Counted from the first letter of the stretch, positions 1-9,919 are shown. The stretch is 64,000 bases of DNA from Collimonas sp. OK307 (GCF_900113705.1 NZ_FOQI01000001.1:496001-560000), one strand, 5' to 3'. A program made the numbers and translations. Notes: generated from the letters alone by a model not told the origin.

Positions 1-1722
1 GTTCTTGGAAGTGACCGCCACTTTCTTCTCTTGCTTCTTCAACAGCAGCAACTTCACTACCTTGCGGCAGATTTTCGAGATTTCCCGCTCAAGCGAACGC
101 ACCCCGGCTTCACGCGTGTAGTAACGAATGATGTCGCGAATTGCACCTTCAGCAAGGCTGATTTCCTCGACCTTCAAACCATTGTTCTTGATTTGTTTAG
201 GCAGCAGGTAACGCAGCGCGATATTGGTCTTCTCGTCTTCGGTGTAGCCGGACAAACGAATCACTTCCATCCGGTCCAGCAACGCTGGTGGAATGTTGAA
301 AGAATTCGAAGTCGCCACGAACATCACATCCGACAAATCGAAATCGACTTCGATGTAATGATCCGAGAACGTGTGGTTTTGCTCAGGATCAAGCACTTCC
401 AGCAAGGCCGATGACGGATCGCCACGGAAATCCATGCCTAGCTTGTCGATCTCATCCAGCAGGAACAGCGGATTGCGCACCCCGACCTTGGACAGGCTCT
501 GCAAAATCTTGCCTGGCATGGAGCCGATGTAGGTACGGCGATGACCGCGGATCTCAGCTTCGTCGCGCACGCCACCCAAGGCCATCCGCACGAATTTACG
601 GTTGGTGGCACGGGCGATCGATTGACCCAGCGAGGTTTTACCCACGCCCGGAGGACCGACGAAACACAGGATCGGCGCTTTCAGTTTGTCGACGCGCTGT
701 TGCACGGCAAGATATTCCAGGATGCGTTCTTTAACCTTATCAAGGCCGTAGTGATCGCCTTCCAGGACTTTTTCCGCATTACCCAGTTCATTGTTGACCT
801 TGGATTTTTTCTTCCACGGCAAAGCGACCAGCGTATCGATGTAGTTACGCACCACCGTCGCTTCGGCCGACATCGGCGACATCAGTTTCAGCTTCTTCAG
901 TTCGCTTTGCGCCTTTTCCAGCGCTTCCTTAGGCATCTTGGCGGACAGGATCTTCTTTTCCAGCTCTTCCAGATCCGCGCCTTCTTCGCCTTCACCCAAT
1001 TCTTTCTGGATCGCCTTGACCTGCTCGTTCAGATAGTATTCGCGCTGCGATTTTTCCATCTGGCGTTTGACGCGGCCGCGGATGCGTTTTTCAACTTGCA
1101 GGATATCCAGCTCGCCTTCGAGCTGACCCAGCAGGTGCTCGTAACGCTTGGCGATATTGAAAATCTCCAGGATTACCTGCTTTTGCTCAAGTTTCAGCGG
1201 CAAGTGCGCGGCAATGGTATCGGCCAGGCGGCCGGCATCATCGATGCCGGACAGCGAAGTCAGGATCTCCGGCGGGATTTTCTTGTTCAGTTTGACGTAC
1301 TGGTCGAATTGCTGAACGATGGCGCGACGCATCGCTTCCACCTCAGCCTCATCGCCCAACTCGGATTCAACCGGTGTCAGATCGGCGACAAAATGCGTGT
1401 CGAGTTCGCTGATGTGATGAATACGGGCACGTTGCGCCCCTTCCACCAGCACTTTGACCGTGCCATCAGGCAATTTCAACATTTGCAAGATGTTGGCAAC
1501 GCAGCCGATTTCATAAATATCGTCCGGCGACGGTTCATCCTTGGCTGCGGCTTTCTGAGCCGCGAGCATGATGCTCTTGCCCTGCTCCATCGCGGCTTCA
1601 AGAGCCTTGATCGATTTCGGGCGGCCGACGAACAGTGGAATCACCATATGCGGGAATACCACGACATCCCGTAAAGGCAACAGAGGTAACTGAGTTTGTT
1701 CAGTAAATGTAGAAGTCGTCAT
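1..1722 (-). CDS. lon: ATP-dependent protease Lon (C-terminal part outside window)
   Basis: Cytosolic AAA+ serine protease that degrades misfolded and regulatory proteins. The visible 574 codons start at an ATG at 1722 ([10 protein letters not shown]), run through the N-terminal substrate-binding domain ([13 protein letters not shown] near the start, typical of Lon), a helical region rich in charged residues, and the AAA+ module. Walker [10 protein letters not shown] lies near residue 357 and Walker [10 protein letters not shown] follows. The Ser-Lys catalytic dyad of the protease domain would lie beyond position 1, so it cannot be checked; the usual family length is about 800 residues. It follows clpX on the same strand but is separated from it by 344 bp containing a terminator, so it probably has its own promoter. 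Identification is very secure. Confidence 0.97.
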   Translation of the reverse strand, partial: MTTSTFTEQTQLPLLPLRDVVVFPHMVIPLFVGRPKSIKALEAAMEQGKSIMLAAQKAAAKDEPSPDDIYEIGCVANILQMLKLPDGTVKVLVEGAQRARIHHISELDTHFVADLTPVESELGDEAEVEAMRRAIVQQFDQYVKLNKKIPPEILTSLSGIDDAGRLADTIAAHLPLKLEQKQVILEIFNIAKRYEHLLGQLEGELDILQVEKRIRGRVKRQMEKSQREYYLNEQVKAIQKELGEGEEGADLEELEKKILSAKMPKEALEKAQSELKKLKLMSPMSAEATVVRNYIDTLVALPWKKKSKVNNELGNAEKVLEGDHYGLDKVKERILEYLAVQQRVDKLKAPILCFVGPPGVGKTSLGQSIARATNRKFVRMALGGVRDEAEIRGHRRTYIGSMPGKILQSLSKVGVRNPLFLLDEIDKLGMDFRGDPSSALLEVLDPEQNHTFSDHYIEVDFDLSDVMFVATSNSFNIPPALLDRMEVIRLSGYTEDEKTNIALRYLLPKQIKNNGLKVEEISLAEGAIRDIIRYYTREAGVRSLEREISKICRKVVKLLLLKKQEKKVAVTSKN

Positions 1723-1848
1723 GGTGAGCCCTATCAAAAAAACTTATTAATGATGTTGGCACGAGTGGCCGAAACACAAGCCCCGGTTTCAACAATAAAT
1801 CACCACTTCTATTGGTAATGCGCTTGCGATGCATTTGCGATGGCCAAT

Positions 1849-1885
1849 AAAAAAGCCACACGCGAAGTTAACTTCGGGTGGCTTT
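1849..1885 (-). terminator. Rho-independent terminator after clpX
   Basis: Read on the minus strand, AAAGCCAC and GTGGCTTT arms enclose the inner palindrome CGAAGTTAACTTCG, and the stem is followed by six T residues (A run at 1849-1854). It lies between clpX and lon. The rest of the 1723-2066 gap holds the lon promoter region, in which I could not place a convincing -35/-10, and the inverted repeat at 2021-2048. Confidence 0.8.
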
Positions 1886-2020
1886 GCGATTGAAGCCAAA
1901 TCGTATATTTTGCTAAATTGTACTACTTTTAGGTCAAAAACCTGCTTAAACCCCTGCTTTTTACATGGTTTTACAAATTTGCCTGAATTTGGCGGCCAGG
2001 CGTCCCCGACTAGGCGTCCT

Positions 2021-2048
2021 CGTCATCCCCACGCATGCGGGAATGACG
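2021..2048. repeat. REP-like imperfect palindrome
   Basis: The 28-bp sequence has arms CGTCATcCCC and GGGaATGACG around ACGCATGC, with one mismatched pair. This resembles the dispersed palindromes of the CGTCATTCCCGC type common between genes in proteobacteria. It lies 18 bp past the clpX stop codon. No second copy was noticed in this window, so its status as a repeat family member is inferred. Confidence 0.45.
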
Positions 2049-2066
2049 AATTTTTAAGAAGACTTA

Positions 2067-3335
2067 TTATTTCGCGCCGGATACCTTAGGCTGATCATGG
2101 TAAATCAACAATGGTTTAGCACCGTTGTTGACGGTATTTTCATCAACCACGACCTTGGCGACATTTTGCTGGCTTGGCAAGTCGTACATTACGTCGAGCA
2201 ATACATGCTCCAGGATCGAACGCAAGCCACGGGCGCCGGTTTTACGCGCCAACGCTCGTTTGGCGATGGCTTGTAGCGCGGCAGGCCGGATTTCCAGCTC
2301 AGCGCCTTCCATTTGCAGCAATTTCGAGTATTGCTTGACCAGCGCGTTCTTCGGCGCGATCAGGATCTCGATCAGCGCTTCTTCATTCAACTCGGCCAGC
2401 GTTGCAATCACCGGCAAACGGCCGACCAGCTCCGGAATCAAACCGAAACGCGTCAAATCCTCTGGCTCGGCATCCAGCAACACTTCGCTGGAGGTGCGCT
2501 GGCTCTGGCTCTTCACATTCGCCGAAAAGCCGATCCCGCTCTTTTCCGAACGCTCGGAAATGATCTTGGCCAGGCCATCAAAAGCGCCGCCGCAAATGAA
2601 CAGTATATTGGTGGTGTCGATTTGCACGAAATCCTGGTTAGGATGTTTGCGCCCGCCTTGTGGCGGCACCGAAGCCATGGTGCCTTCGATCAGCTTCAGC
2701 AAAGCCTGTTGCACGCCCTCACCCGATACATCGCGGGTAATCGACGGGTTATCGGACTTACGGGAAATCTTGTCGATTTCATCGATATAGACGATGCCTC
2801 GTTGCGCTTTCTCGACTTCATAATTGCAATTTTGCAGCAATTTCTGAATGATGTTTTCAACGTCTTCACCGACATAACCGGCTTCGGTCAAAGTAGTAGC
2901 GTCGGCGATCACGAACGGCACGTTCAACATGCGCGCCAACGTCTGCGCCAGCAAGGTTTTACCGGAGCCGGTTGGGCCGACCAGCAAAATATTGCTTTTT
3001 GCCAGTTCGATGTCGTCCTTCTTACCGAGATGCTTAAGGCGCTTGTAGTGGTTGTACACCGCCACCGACAAAATCCGCTTTGCAGGCTCCTGGCCGATCA
3101 CGTATTGATCGAGCAGTTCGCAAATCTCTTGCGGTATCGGCAGCTCCGATTTTTGACCATCCAGCGTCTCGACGTTCGAGGCTTCATCGGTAATGATGTC
3201 ATTACAGAGATCGATACATTCATCACAAATGAATACCGACGGCCCGGCGATGAGTTTTTTCACTTCATGCTGGCTTTTGCCGCAGAAGGAACAATAAAGC
3301 AGTTTTTCGCCGCTGGAAGATTTTTTATCAGACAT
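2067..3335 (-). CDS. clpX: ClpX, ATP-binding unfoldase subunit of the Clp protease
   Basis: AAA+ hexameric unfoldase that recognises tagged substrates and threads them into ClpP. The 422-residue length is normal. The N-terminal zinc-binding domain has Cys15, Cys18, Cys37 and Cys40 (CSFC and CDEC). Walker A GPTGSGKT and Walker [10 protein letters not shown] are intact, and the pore and sensor regions look complete. The ATG at 3335 gives the expected MSDKK start. It lies downstream of clpP in the usual tig-clpP-clpX-lon order; the 210-bp gap from clpP contains a perfect hairpin at 3472-3500, so clpX may be transcribed both from clpP and from its own promoter. Confidence 0.98.
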   Translation of the reverse strand: MSDKKSSSGEKLLYCSFCGKSQHEVKKLIAGPSVFICDECIDLCNDIITDEASNVETLDGQKSELPIPQEICELLDQYVIGQEPAKRILSVAVYNHYKRLKHLGKKDDIELAKSNILLVGPTGSGKTLLAQTLARMLNVPFVIADATTLTEAGYVGEDVENIIQKLLQNCNYEVEKAQRGIVYIDEIDKISRKSDNPSITRDVSGEGVQQALLKLIEGTMASVPPQGGRKHPNQDFVQIDTTNILFICGGAFDGLAKIISERSEKSGIGFSANVKSQSQRTSSEVLLDAEPEDLTRFGLIPELVGRLPVIATLAELNEEALIEILIAPKNALVKQYSKLLQMEGAELEIRPAALQAIAKRALARKTGARGLRSILEHVLLDVMYDLPSQQNVAKVVVDENTVNNGAKPLLIYHDQPKVSGAK

Positions 3336-3471
3336 AAAAGGCAGACTTTAATTAAAACTTTAGAGGGTGGGCCGCAGCATTGATTTGTTGCACGGATATC
3401 CAGTATTGAAATCCGGTATGGAATCACAGTAACGATTTTATATTACCCGCGAAATCCAAATCCGTCACGCC

Positions 3472-3500
3472 CGGGCGTTTTTTGAAAAGCAAAACGCCCG
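3472..3500. other. Perfect hairpin between clpP and clpX
   Basis: Arms CGGGCGTTTT and AAAACGCCCG pair without mismatch across a 9-nt spacer. On neither strand is the stem followed by a clear T run, although the stem itself is A/T-rich at its base. It could partly terminate clpP transcripts or mark an mRNA processing site. Confidence 0.55.
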
Positions 3501-3545
3501 TACCTTTGGGGCCGGGCGCCTAGCATTCCATCAATTACTTAGCAA

Positions 3546-4172
3546 TCAAGCGCGTGTCGCCAGGACTTTATCAATCAGGCCATATTCCACAGCTGCATCC
3601 GCAGACATGAAATTATCCCGATCCGTATCCTTGCTGATCTGCTCAATGGTCCTGCCGGTCTTGTCAGCCAGGATACCGTTCAGGCGCTCGCGCAAATACA
3701 GGATTTCGCGTGCCTGGATTTCGATATCCGAAGCCTGCCCTTGAGCGCCGCCCAACGGCTGGTGAATCATGATGCGCGAGTTAGGCAGCGAGAAACGCTT
3801 GCCCTTGGCGCCAGCCGCCAACAGGAATGCACCCATCGAAGCTGCCATACCGGTACACAAAGTCGAAACATCCGGCTTGATGAACTGCATGGTATCGAAA
3901 ATCGCCATGCCGGCAGATACCGAACCGCCAGGAGAATTGATGTACAAGGAAATATCCTTGTCAGGATTTTCACTTTCCAGGAACAGCAATTGCGCCACGA
4001 TCAGGTTGGCGGTCTGGTCGTTGACCGGACCCACCAGGAAAATCACGCGCTCACGCAGCAAACGCGAATAAATATCATAGGATCGCTCGCCGCGGCCACT
4101 CTGCTCAATCACGATAGGCACCATGCCAAGCATGTCAGTATCCAGTGCCGAATTACGATTAAAGCCTGTCAT
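3546..4172 (-). CDS. clpP: ClpP, proteolytic subunit of the Clp protease
   Basis: Self-compartmentalised serine protease, active as a 14-mer with ClpX or ClpA in the cytosol. The 208-residue protein is full length. The catalytic triad is visible as Ser112 in GMAASMG, His137 in MIHQP and Asp186 in DRDNF. The N-terminal residues before [13 protein letters not shown] are probably processed off, as in other ClpP proteins. The ATG at 4172 is preceded by an AAGGA-like ribosome binding site. It follows tig with a 118-bp gap that carries a small hairpin, so a tig-clpP-clpX transcript is likely but not proven. Confidence 0.98.
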   Translation of the reverse strand: MTGFNRNSALDTDMLGMVPIVIEQSGRGERSYDIYSRLLRERVIFLVGPVNDQTANLIVAQLLFLESENPDKDISLYINSPGGSVSAGMAIFDTMQFIKPDVSTLCTGMAASMGAFLLAAGAKGKRFSLPNSRIMIHQPLGGAQGQASDIEIQAREILYLRERLNGILADKTGRTIEQISKDTDRDNFMSADAAVEYGLIDKVLATRA

Positions 4173-4217
4173 ATTTTTCCTTATGGAGAGCGCTCAAAAC
4201 TTAATCAATCCACCGAA

Positions 4218-4244
4218 CAGGTCCAGACGTGATGTCTGAACCTG
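4218..4244. other. Hairpin between tig and clpP
   Basis: CAGGT-c-CAGAC and GTCTG-a-ACCTG form a stem with one mismatch and a 5-nt loop. There is no T run on either strand, so this is not a standard terminator; it may stabilise or process the tig-clpP mRNA. Confidence 0.4.
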
Positions 4245-4290
4245 GAATTCAGCCGAAGTACAGCTAGGCTGCGGCTAAAGTGCGGCTCGA

Positions 4291-5643
4291 TTAAGCCTGT
4301 TGCCCGTTGTTGCTCATCAATTCATCGAACGCGACCGCTTTTTCAGTCACTTTCGATTTGCCCAACACGTAGTTAACGACGTTTTCTTCCAAAACAAGGG
4401 CTTCGACCTCTGCCAGGCGGCGGCGATCGCTGAAATAATATTTCAGGACTTGTTGTGGGTCTTCGTAGCTTTGGGCGAAATCTTCAACCTGGGCCTTAAC
4501 TTGTTCAGGAGTTGCCTGCAGTTTGTTTTCCTTGACCACTTCAGCCAGGATCAGACCCAGGCGAACGCGACGCTCAGCCTGGGCTGTGAACAGCTCTGGC
4601 GGGAACGGCATGTCGTTGACCTTCATGCCACGCTGCGCCATATCCTGGCGAGTCATTTCGACCAGACGCTCGACGTCTTGCTCGACCAGTGCTTTCGGGA
4701 CATCCAGGTCGCTGACCTTGATCAGTGCATCCATGACGCTGTCTTTGTTCTTGGCCTTGACACGGGAACCGACTTCGCGCTCGAGGTTCAGCTTGATGTC
4801 AGCGCGCATTTTTGCCAGGTCGCCGTCTTCGATGCCCAGGGTTTTTGCAAACTCGGCATCAACTTCCGGGAGGTGCGCCCATTCCAGCTTCTTCAGCGTG
4901 ATCGTGAATTCTGCAGTCTTGCCGGCTACATCCTTGCCGTGGTAATCCGCAGGGAAAGCCAGTTCGAAAGTCTTGGCTTCGCCGACTTTCAAACCGATAG
5001 TCGCGTTTTCGAACTCAGGCAACATGCGGCCTTCGCCCAGTACGTAAGCGTAATCGTCAGCTTTGCCGCCTTGGAATTCAACGCCGTCGATCTTGCCGAC
5101 GAAGTCGACCGTCACGCGGTCGCCGTTCTTGGCTGTCAGATCGCTGCCGCCATCGCCGTGCGCGCCTTGCTCGCCCTTGACGTGATAGTGCACGCGTTGC
5201 TTGCGCAGGATATCGATGGTTTTATCGATTTCAGCGTCGCTGACTTCAGCCTTGGTCTTTTCGACTTCAACGCTGGTCAGATCACCGATCTTGACTTCAG
5301 GATAGATTTCGAAAGTAGCGTCGAATGCCAGCGTGCCTTCGGCTACGCCTTCGCTATTCTTTGGCTCGATCTTCGGGTAACCGGCAACGCGCAGGTTGTT
5401 TTCGTTGGCAGCGGTGTTGAAAGCATTGCCGACCTTGTCGTTCAGCACTTCGGTTTCGACCTGATAGCCATACTGTGCAGCGACCATCTTCATCGGCACT
5501 TTACCTGGGCGGAAGCCAGGCGCTTTTGCTGTGCGGGCGCGAACTTTCAGGCGCTTTTCGACTTCGGTTTGCACTTCGCTCAGAGCGATAGTGAGGGTAA
5601 GGCGGCGTTCAAGTTTATCCAGAGTTTCGACTGCAGTTGCCAT
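4291..5643 (-). CDS. tig: Trigger factor, ribosome-associated chaperone
   Basis: Binds nascent chains at the ribosome exit tunnel and assists folding; also has peptidyl-prolyl isomerase activity. The 450-residue protein shows the ribosome-docking signature GFRPGK at residues 43-48, an FKBP-like isomerase domain around residues 160-245 ([15 protein letters not shown]), and the helical C-terminal chaperone arms. The ATG at 5643 is the only reasonable start. It heads the tig-clpP-clpX-lon block. The 218-bp upstream gap (5644-5861) presumably carries its promoter; I could not assign boxes with confidence. Confidence 0.97.
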   Translation of the reverse strand: MATAVETLDKLERRLTLTIALSEVQTEVEKRLKVRARTAKAPGFRPGKVPMKMVAAQYGYQVETEVLNDKVGNAFNTAANENNLRVAGYPKIEPKNSEGVAEGTLAFDATFEIYPEVKIGDLTSVEVEKTKAEVSDAEIDKTIDILRKQRVHYHVKGEQGAHGDGGSDLTAKNGDRVTVDFVGKIDGVEFQGGKADDYAYVLGEGRMLPEFENATIGLKVGEAKTFELAFPADYHGKDVAGKTAEFTITLKKLEWAHLPEVDAEFAKTLGIEDGDLAKMRADIKLNLEREVGSRVKAKNKDSVMDALIKVSDLDVPKALVEQDVERLVEMTRQDMAQRGMKVNDMPFPPELFTAQAERRVRLGLILAEVVKENKLQATPEQVKAQVEDFAQSYEDPQQVLKYYFSDRRRLAEVEALVLEENVVNYVLGKSKVTEKAVAFDELMSNNGQQA

Positions 5644-5861
5644 GTGGATCGTCCAAAAATTAAAAATTCCGTGGTGCGGCTAAGGCAAATAGGGCGTAAA
5701 GCGATGAAATGTTATCATTTCAACCCCAACCCAGCCGCGCTAAAGTCCGATATTCTATACGTAAAACAGCCCGTTGCGCCAAAACGCATCACTCCTGAGC
5801 CGCAATAGCGCTATAAATAACACTATTAACAGCGCCATGAATGGCAATATATCGAGCCTGC

Positions 5862-6365
5862 CTATTTGAGCGGAATCGGATTGCTGGCCGGCACCGGCAC
5901 CGCCGTGACGCTGTTTTGCGGGCTGCCGTCGACCAATTTATCCGAATAGGTCAGATACACTAGTGTATTACGCTTGGGATCAACCAACCGCACAATATGC
6001 AGGCGCTTGAACAGCACCGACATGCGTTCGGTAAACACGTCTTCCTGCAGCGGCAGCTTGGCGCCGAACTGGACTGTGGCGGCGACCTGGCGGCAGGCTA
6101 TCGAAGCCTCGGCCCGGTCTTCGGCCAATCCTACCGTACCCTTGACGCCGCCGGTACGAGCCCGCGACACATAGCACGTAACCCCTTGCACCTTGGGATC
6201 GTCGTAAGCCTCAACCACTACCCGGTCATTGCGCCCGACCCAGCGAAACGCGGTGCTCACCTCGCCCACCTGCTCCGACGCCGCCTGTACCGAGCCCATC
6301 GTAATTGCTGCCAGCCCCAAACCCAAACCAAGCGATACGATCAACACCAGGGATTTTGTACGCAT
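5862..6365 (-). CDS. creA: CreA family secreted protein
   Basis: Small exported protein of the CreA family, whose biochemical role is unknown. I chose the ATG at 6365 (MRTKSLVLIV), 167 residues, because it gives a normal signal peptide ending near VQAAS; the open frame extends 36 codons upstream but those residues look non-coding. The mature part carries family-like segments FRWVGRND, YDDPKVQGVTCYVS and SIACRQ, with two cysteines that could pair. It lies alone between tig and the tRNA-Leu terminator. Confidence 0.85.
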   Translation of the reverse strand: MRTKSLVLIVSLGLGLGLAAITMGSVQAASEQVGEVSTAFRWVGRNDRVVVEAYDDPKVQGVTCYVSRARTGGVKGTVGLAEDRAEASIACRQVAATVQFGAKLPLQEDVFTERMSVLFKRLHIVRLVDPKRNTLVYLTYSDKLVDGSPQNSVTAVPVPASNPIPLK

Positions 6366-6496
6366 ATTTATTCCAGGAAAGAAATTACGATTGATTGTAT
6401 GCCGGAGAGCCCATTTGCCGCCGGCTATTGCAGGGGAAATTAGAACAAAAATTCGAGCGATTGCTCGAAGCACTCAAGGGGAAAAATTGCAGGCGT

Positions 6497-6519
6497 AAAA
6501 AAACCCTCATCAGAGGGTT
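6497..6519 (-). terminator. Rho-independent terminator of tRNA-Leu
   Basis: Minus-strand AACCCTC and GAGGGTT arms around TGAT, followed by a run of T residues. It lies about 50 nt beyond the 3' end of the tRNA-Leu gene. Confidence 0.85.
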
Positions 6520-6565
6520 CTTCCATATTCAGCTGGCCGCCAATAATCAATAACATTGGCAGAGC

Positions 6566-6652
6566 TGGTGCGACCGAGAGGACTCGAACCTCCACAAGAT
6601 TGCTCTCGACAGGACCTAAACCTGTTGCGTCTACCAATTTCGCCACGGTCGC
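6566..6652 (-). tRNA. tRNA-Leu (anticodon TAG)
   Basis: The minus strand reads GCGACCG at the 5' end and CGGTCGC-A-CCA at the 3' end, giving a 7-bp acceptor stem with an encoded CCA. The anticodon arm CAGG-TTTAGGT-CCTG has TAG at positions 34-36, reading CUA. A long variable arm (class II) and the T-loop GGTTCGAGTCC fit tRNA-Leu. Total length is 87 nt with CCA. Confidence 0.97.
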
Positions 6653-6668
6653 ATTTCCATCAAATACA

Positions 6669-6695
6669 GTCCAATCCCGCTCAGCAAGATTGGAC
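6669..6695. other. Inverted repeat between madM and tRNA-Leu
   Basis: Perfect 8-bp arms GTCCAATC and GATTGGAC are separated by 11 nt. It lies past the madM stop and before the tRNA-Leu gene (both minus). It may be a weak terminator of the madLM transcript or a regulatory site for the tRNA; there is only a short T-rich stretch after it. Confidence 0.4.
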
Positions 6696-6776
6696 AGCCC
6701 GCTATTCTACTGCAAGCCGTCCGATATGGCGATAGGCTAGAGCAATTTTCGACTCACTTACCCCTCGTTATTCAGT

Positions 6777-7544
6777 TTATTGCGCCATCAGCGCTTTGGT
6801 AGCAAAAAACAGCAGCGAAGGACCAAGCAGACAACCTAATCCCGTATAAAAAGTCGATGTCATCGCACCATAAGGCACAAGCTTGGGATCGACCGCAGCC
6901 AACGCACCGCAAACACCGCTGGTAGTCCCCATCATGCCGCCGAAAATCATGGCTGTGCGTGGATTGTCCAGGCCGATGTATTTGCTTACAAAAGGCGTAA
7001 CAACCATCACCAATACAGATTTGACCAGGCCAGCCGCGATGCTGAGCACAATGACTTCAGAACTTGCGCCAATTGCAGCGCCTGTGACCGGGCCGACAAT
7101 ATAAGTTACCGCGCCGGCGCCAATAGTGGTCATGCTGACGGCATCGGTGTAACCGAATGCGTAAGCCACTCCCGCGCCGACGATAAAAGACATGAATACC
7201 CCGACCAGGAGTGAAATGAGGCCACTCAGGCCGCAGCGTCGCATATCGCTCAGCGTGGCGCCGTAGGCGGTCGAAACAATCGCAAAATCACGCATCATGG
7301 CGCCCCCCATCAAGCCGATCCCGCTAAATGGTTTGAGATCGATAAGACCTTGCTTGCCGCCGGTAGCGACACCGCCTATATAAGCCAGCAACAGACCTAT
7401 GATGATCGCCAGTGCCGAGCCGTGTAACTGACCGCGGGTTAGTCGCGCAGACAAGAAATAAGAAACCCACATTGTCAGCCCGATCACTGCAAAGGCAGTC
7501 AACAAGCCATTTTTAGCCAATAAATTCGTCAACACCTCGCTCAT
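6777..7544 (-). CDS. madM: Malonate transporter subunit MadM
   Basis: Large subunit of the two-component malonate:sodium symporter of the inner membrane. The 255 residues form many hydrophobic segments with Gly-rich stretches (GIGLMGGAMMRDFAIV, YIVGPVTGAAIGAS, MMGTTSGVCGAL) typical of MadM. It overlaps madL by 4 bp (ATGA), so the two subunits are translationally coupled. No malonate decarboxylase genes are in the window. The amidase gene upstream on the same strand may supply malonate. Confidence 0.93.
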   Translation of the reverse strand: MSEVLTNLLAKNGLLTAFAVIGLTMWVSYFLSARLTRGQLHGSALAIIIGLLLAYIGGVATGGKQGLIDLKPFSGIGLMGGAMMRDFAIVSTAYGATLSDMRRCGLSGLISLLVGVFMSFIVGAGVAYAFGYTDAVSMTTIGAGAVTYIVGPVTGAAIGASSEVIVLSIAAGLVKSVLVMVVTPFVSKYIGLDNPRTAMIFGGMMGTTSGVCGALAAVDPKLVPYGAMTSTFYTGLGCLLGPSLLFFATKALMAQ

Positions 7545-7957
7545 GTCGCTTCCTTTTCATTTTGGCCGACAGGTTGTTCAGCTGCGTCGGCCACGACATA
7601 TTTGGCTTTACCGATACGATCAATCACCGGAATCAGCGCAAAACTCACCGCCACGGCCAGCACCCCGGCCAATATCGCCGCAGGCCCTCCTTTCAACGCA
7701 GCAACCACATTTTGCTGCGCGGCCATCGCCACCACTACAGGGATGTACATCGCGGTCCAAAAAGTAATGCCTTGCGCTGAGATTGCCGGCATTTTTTTTG
7801 CGCGTTGCAGATAATCCGTAGCCACCAACAGTAATATCATCGCAAAGCCGACACCACCGACGTTAGCCTGCACTCCCAGCAAGACGCCAAGAAGACTCCC
7901 AGCAAACTGACCGATTAAAGTGCAAATAGCGAGTACCGCCACGCCATAGATAATCAT
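7541..7957 (-). CDS. madL: Malonate transporter subunit MadL
   Basis: Small subunit of the malonate carrier, 138 residues with about four transmembrane segments (IIYGVAVLAICTLIGQFAG at the N-terminus, AILAGVLAVAVSFALIPVI near the C-terminus) and a polar C-terminal tail. It starts at the ATG at 7957 and overlaps madM by 4 bp. The gap to the upstream amidase is 127 bp and I see no strong terminator in it, so co-transcription is possible. Confidence 0.92.
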   Translation of the reverse strand: MIIYGVAVLAICTLIGQFAGSLLGVLLGVQANVGGVGFAMILLLVATDYLQRAKKMPAISAQGITFWTAMYIPVVVAMAAQQNVVAALKGGPAAILAGVLAVAVSFALIPVIDRIGKAKYVVADAAEQPVGQNEKEAT

Positions 7958-8084
7958 GATGCTGCCTCCGTTCTTGCAACGTCTGTTTATATATTCATAG
8001 CCCTTCCCCGCACTCGCGCAGGTAGAGCCGTGAATGAGGGTTCCGTAGGGACCTCAGGGATAAATTGCTGGCGCAGTTTTCTGC

Positions 8085-9731
8085 TCAGGTTTTTAATAAT
8101 GCAGGTGGCCGGCGTTGCACCCATTGCGTGGCCTGTTCATATGCATGGGCCAACTGCAATACCGCCAGATCGGCACCCCGCCTCCCGATGATTTGAACGC
8201 CCATCGGCAAACCTTGCACACCGAAACCAACCGGCACACTGATGGCGGGACTACCCGATAACGATGCAGGTATGACCACTTCCATCCAGCGATGGTAAGT
8301 ATCCATATTTTTTCCGGCAATTTTGTCAGGCCAATGCGCATTCACGGAAAATGGAAATACCTGGGCCGTCGGCAGCAGCACAAAATCGAAATGTGTGAAC
8401 ATGTTGTTGAAGGCGTCATACAAGGCGCTTCGCGCAGCGGATGCTTTATAAAAGGCCGTAACAGGCAATTTCATGCCCCCTTCAATTTCCCAGATCAGTT
8501 CCGGCTTCATCAAAGCGCGTTTTGCAGGATTCAAATAACTGTCGCCGAGACTGCCTGCAAGCGACGCATGACGCAAAGTCAGCCACATTTCCCAAATACG
8601 TTCCGGCGCAAAATCAAGCCTGGCTTCATCGACTTTGCAACCTATCGATTCAAACGATGCGAAGGAAGTACTGCACAGTTCCATTACGCCAGTTTCCATC
8701 GGCAAATAACCGTTCAGATCGCCCAGCCAACCCACTCGTGTGCCGCGAAAGTCGTGCTTTAACGGCTCTGCAAAACGCGCTGGATTTTCCCGGACCGAAA
8801 GCGGCGCCCTGGCATCGTAGCCGGCCTGGGTAGACAACAACATGGCCAGGTCTGCGACGGTACGGCCCATCGGGCCATTGGTTGCCAGCTGTCCCAGGAA
8901 TAATTCCGGTTGCGGCCCTGAAGGCACCACGCCGACAGTCGGGCGAAAACCATAAATGTTGTTGAATGCCGCAGGGTTGCGCAATGATCCCATCATGTCG
9001 CTGCCATCGGCCACCGGCACCATTTGCAGTGCCAGCGCAACAGCTGCGCCGCCGCTGCTGCCGCCAGCGATCTTGCTTTGGTCATAGGCATTTTTGGTAA
9101 TGCCGAAATCGGGATTGTCGGTGTTGGATCCCAAGCCGAATTCAGGGGTATTGGTTTTGCCGATAATAATGGCGCCCTGGCGCTTGATCCGCTCAACAAA
9201 AATATCATCGTGTTGCGGGACATTGTCTTTGAACAGCGGCGAACCGAAAGTAGTACGGATACCGGCTGTTGCCGCCAGATCTTTGACGGCGTGCGGCATG
9301 CCATGCATCCATCCCAGATATTGACCGCGCGCCAATTGCTGATCACATCGATCGGCTTGTTTGAGCAAGGCATCGCCATCCTGCAGGGAGACGATCGCAT
9401 TGACCTTGGGATTAAGTCGCTCTACCTGCTTGAGATAGGCTTGCATGGTTTCACGGCAAGAAACTTGCCGCGCTTTGATAGCCGCCGACAGCGCTACCGC
9501 ATCCAGTGCGACAATGTCAGAGGGCGGATCAACGCGTTTAATCAGATTAACGGGTTTAGCCGTGCTTTCCGCAGCAGCTTGCGGGGAGATACCCGCAAGC
9601 AGACCCCCGAGGGAAGAACCTCCCAACATCGCCAGGCCGCCGCCGGCCAGGAATTTTCTACGCCGTAGTGAATTTACGGGCGTAGTCGCAGATGTGCCAC
9701 CTGCACTCTCAGAAGTGAAGTCGCTTGTCAT
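8085..9731 (-). CDS. Tat-exported amidase (amidase signature family)
   Basis: Hydrolyses an amide substrate, probably in the periplasm. I chose the ATG at 9731 (MTSDFTSESAG, 548 residues) over the one at 9743 because GGAGA lies just ahead of it; that Shine-Dalgarno overlaps the upstream ATG. A twin-arginine signal is visible (SLRRRKFLAGGG followed by a Gly/Ala/Leu-rich segment). The Ser-cisSer-Lys triad fits Lys150 in HAVKDLA, Ser225 in AGGSSGG and Ser249 in MMGSLRNP, with the spacing of about 75 and 24 residues seen in the family. The madL and madM genes follow on the same strand, which suggests, as inference only, a malonamate-like substrate. Broad-substrate amidases look similar, so the substrate is uncertain. 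Confidence 0.88.
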   Translation of the reverse strand: MTSDFTSESAGGTSATTPVNSLRRRKFLAGGGLAMLGGSSLGGLLAGISPQAAAESTAKPVNLIKRVDPPSDIVALDAVALSAAIKARQVSCRETMQAYLKQVERLNPKVNAIVSLQDGDALLKQADRCDQQLARGQYLGWMHGMPHAVKDLAATAGIRTTFGSPLFKDNVPQHDDIFVERIKRQGAIIIGKTNTPEFGLGSNTDNPDFGITKNAYDQSKIAGGSSGGAAVALALQMVPVADGSDMMGSLRNPAAFNNIYGFRPTVGVVPSGPQPELFLGQLATNGPMGRTVADLAMLLSTQAGYDARAPLSVRENPARFAEPLKHDFRGTRVGWLGDLNGYLPMETGVMELCSTSFASFESIGCKVDEARLDFAPERIWEMWLTLRHASLAGSLGDSYLNPAKRALMKPELIWEIEGGMKLPVTAFYKASAARSALYDAFNNMFTHFDFVLLPTAQVFPFSVNAHWPDKIAGKNMDTYHRWMEVVIPASLSGSPAISVPVGFGVQGLPMGVQIIGRRGADLAVLQLAHAYEQATQWVQRRPPALLKT

Positions 9732-9809
9732 TGCTGTCTCCATTAATTTTTATATTTGCCGAATACGGAGCGCACTTTCGTCAGCATCTCCGGCTCGGGC
9801 ATGGTCGAC

Positions 9810-9838
9810 TATTGCATAAGAAGCATCGTGATGCAATA
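9810..9838. promoter_or_regulatory. Inverted repeat upstream of the amidase, possible operator
   Basis: Perfect arms TATTGCAT and ATGCAATA enclose a 13-nt spacer that itself overlaps a small palindrome (GCATC-gt-GATGC). It lies about 80-110 bp upstream of the amidase start, where a repressor or activator could act. No regulator gene is adjacent. The remaining 9732-10007 gap holds only this site and the RND operon terminator. Confidence 0.35.
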
Positions 9839-9919
9839 AAAACAATTGTGCAAACAATAACAATCGACAGCTGATATTTTTTGTAATTTCTGGCAAATAA
9901 AATCGCATCGTCAAGACGT

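Noticed and set aside
1723-1850. Heat-shock sigma-32 promoter for lon
   Set aside because: A TTGAAA-like element exists on the minus strand, but no convincing CCCCAT-type -10 at the right distance was found.
1829-2089. Plus-strand open frame between lon and clpX
   Set aside because: It crosses the clpX terminator and the palindrome at 2021 and overlaps the end of clpX; no coding support.
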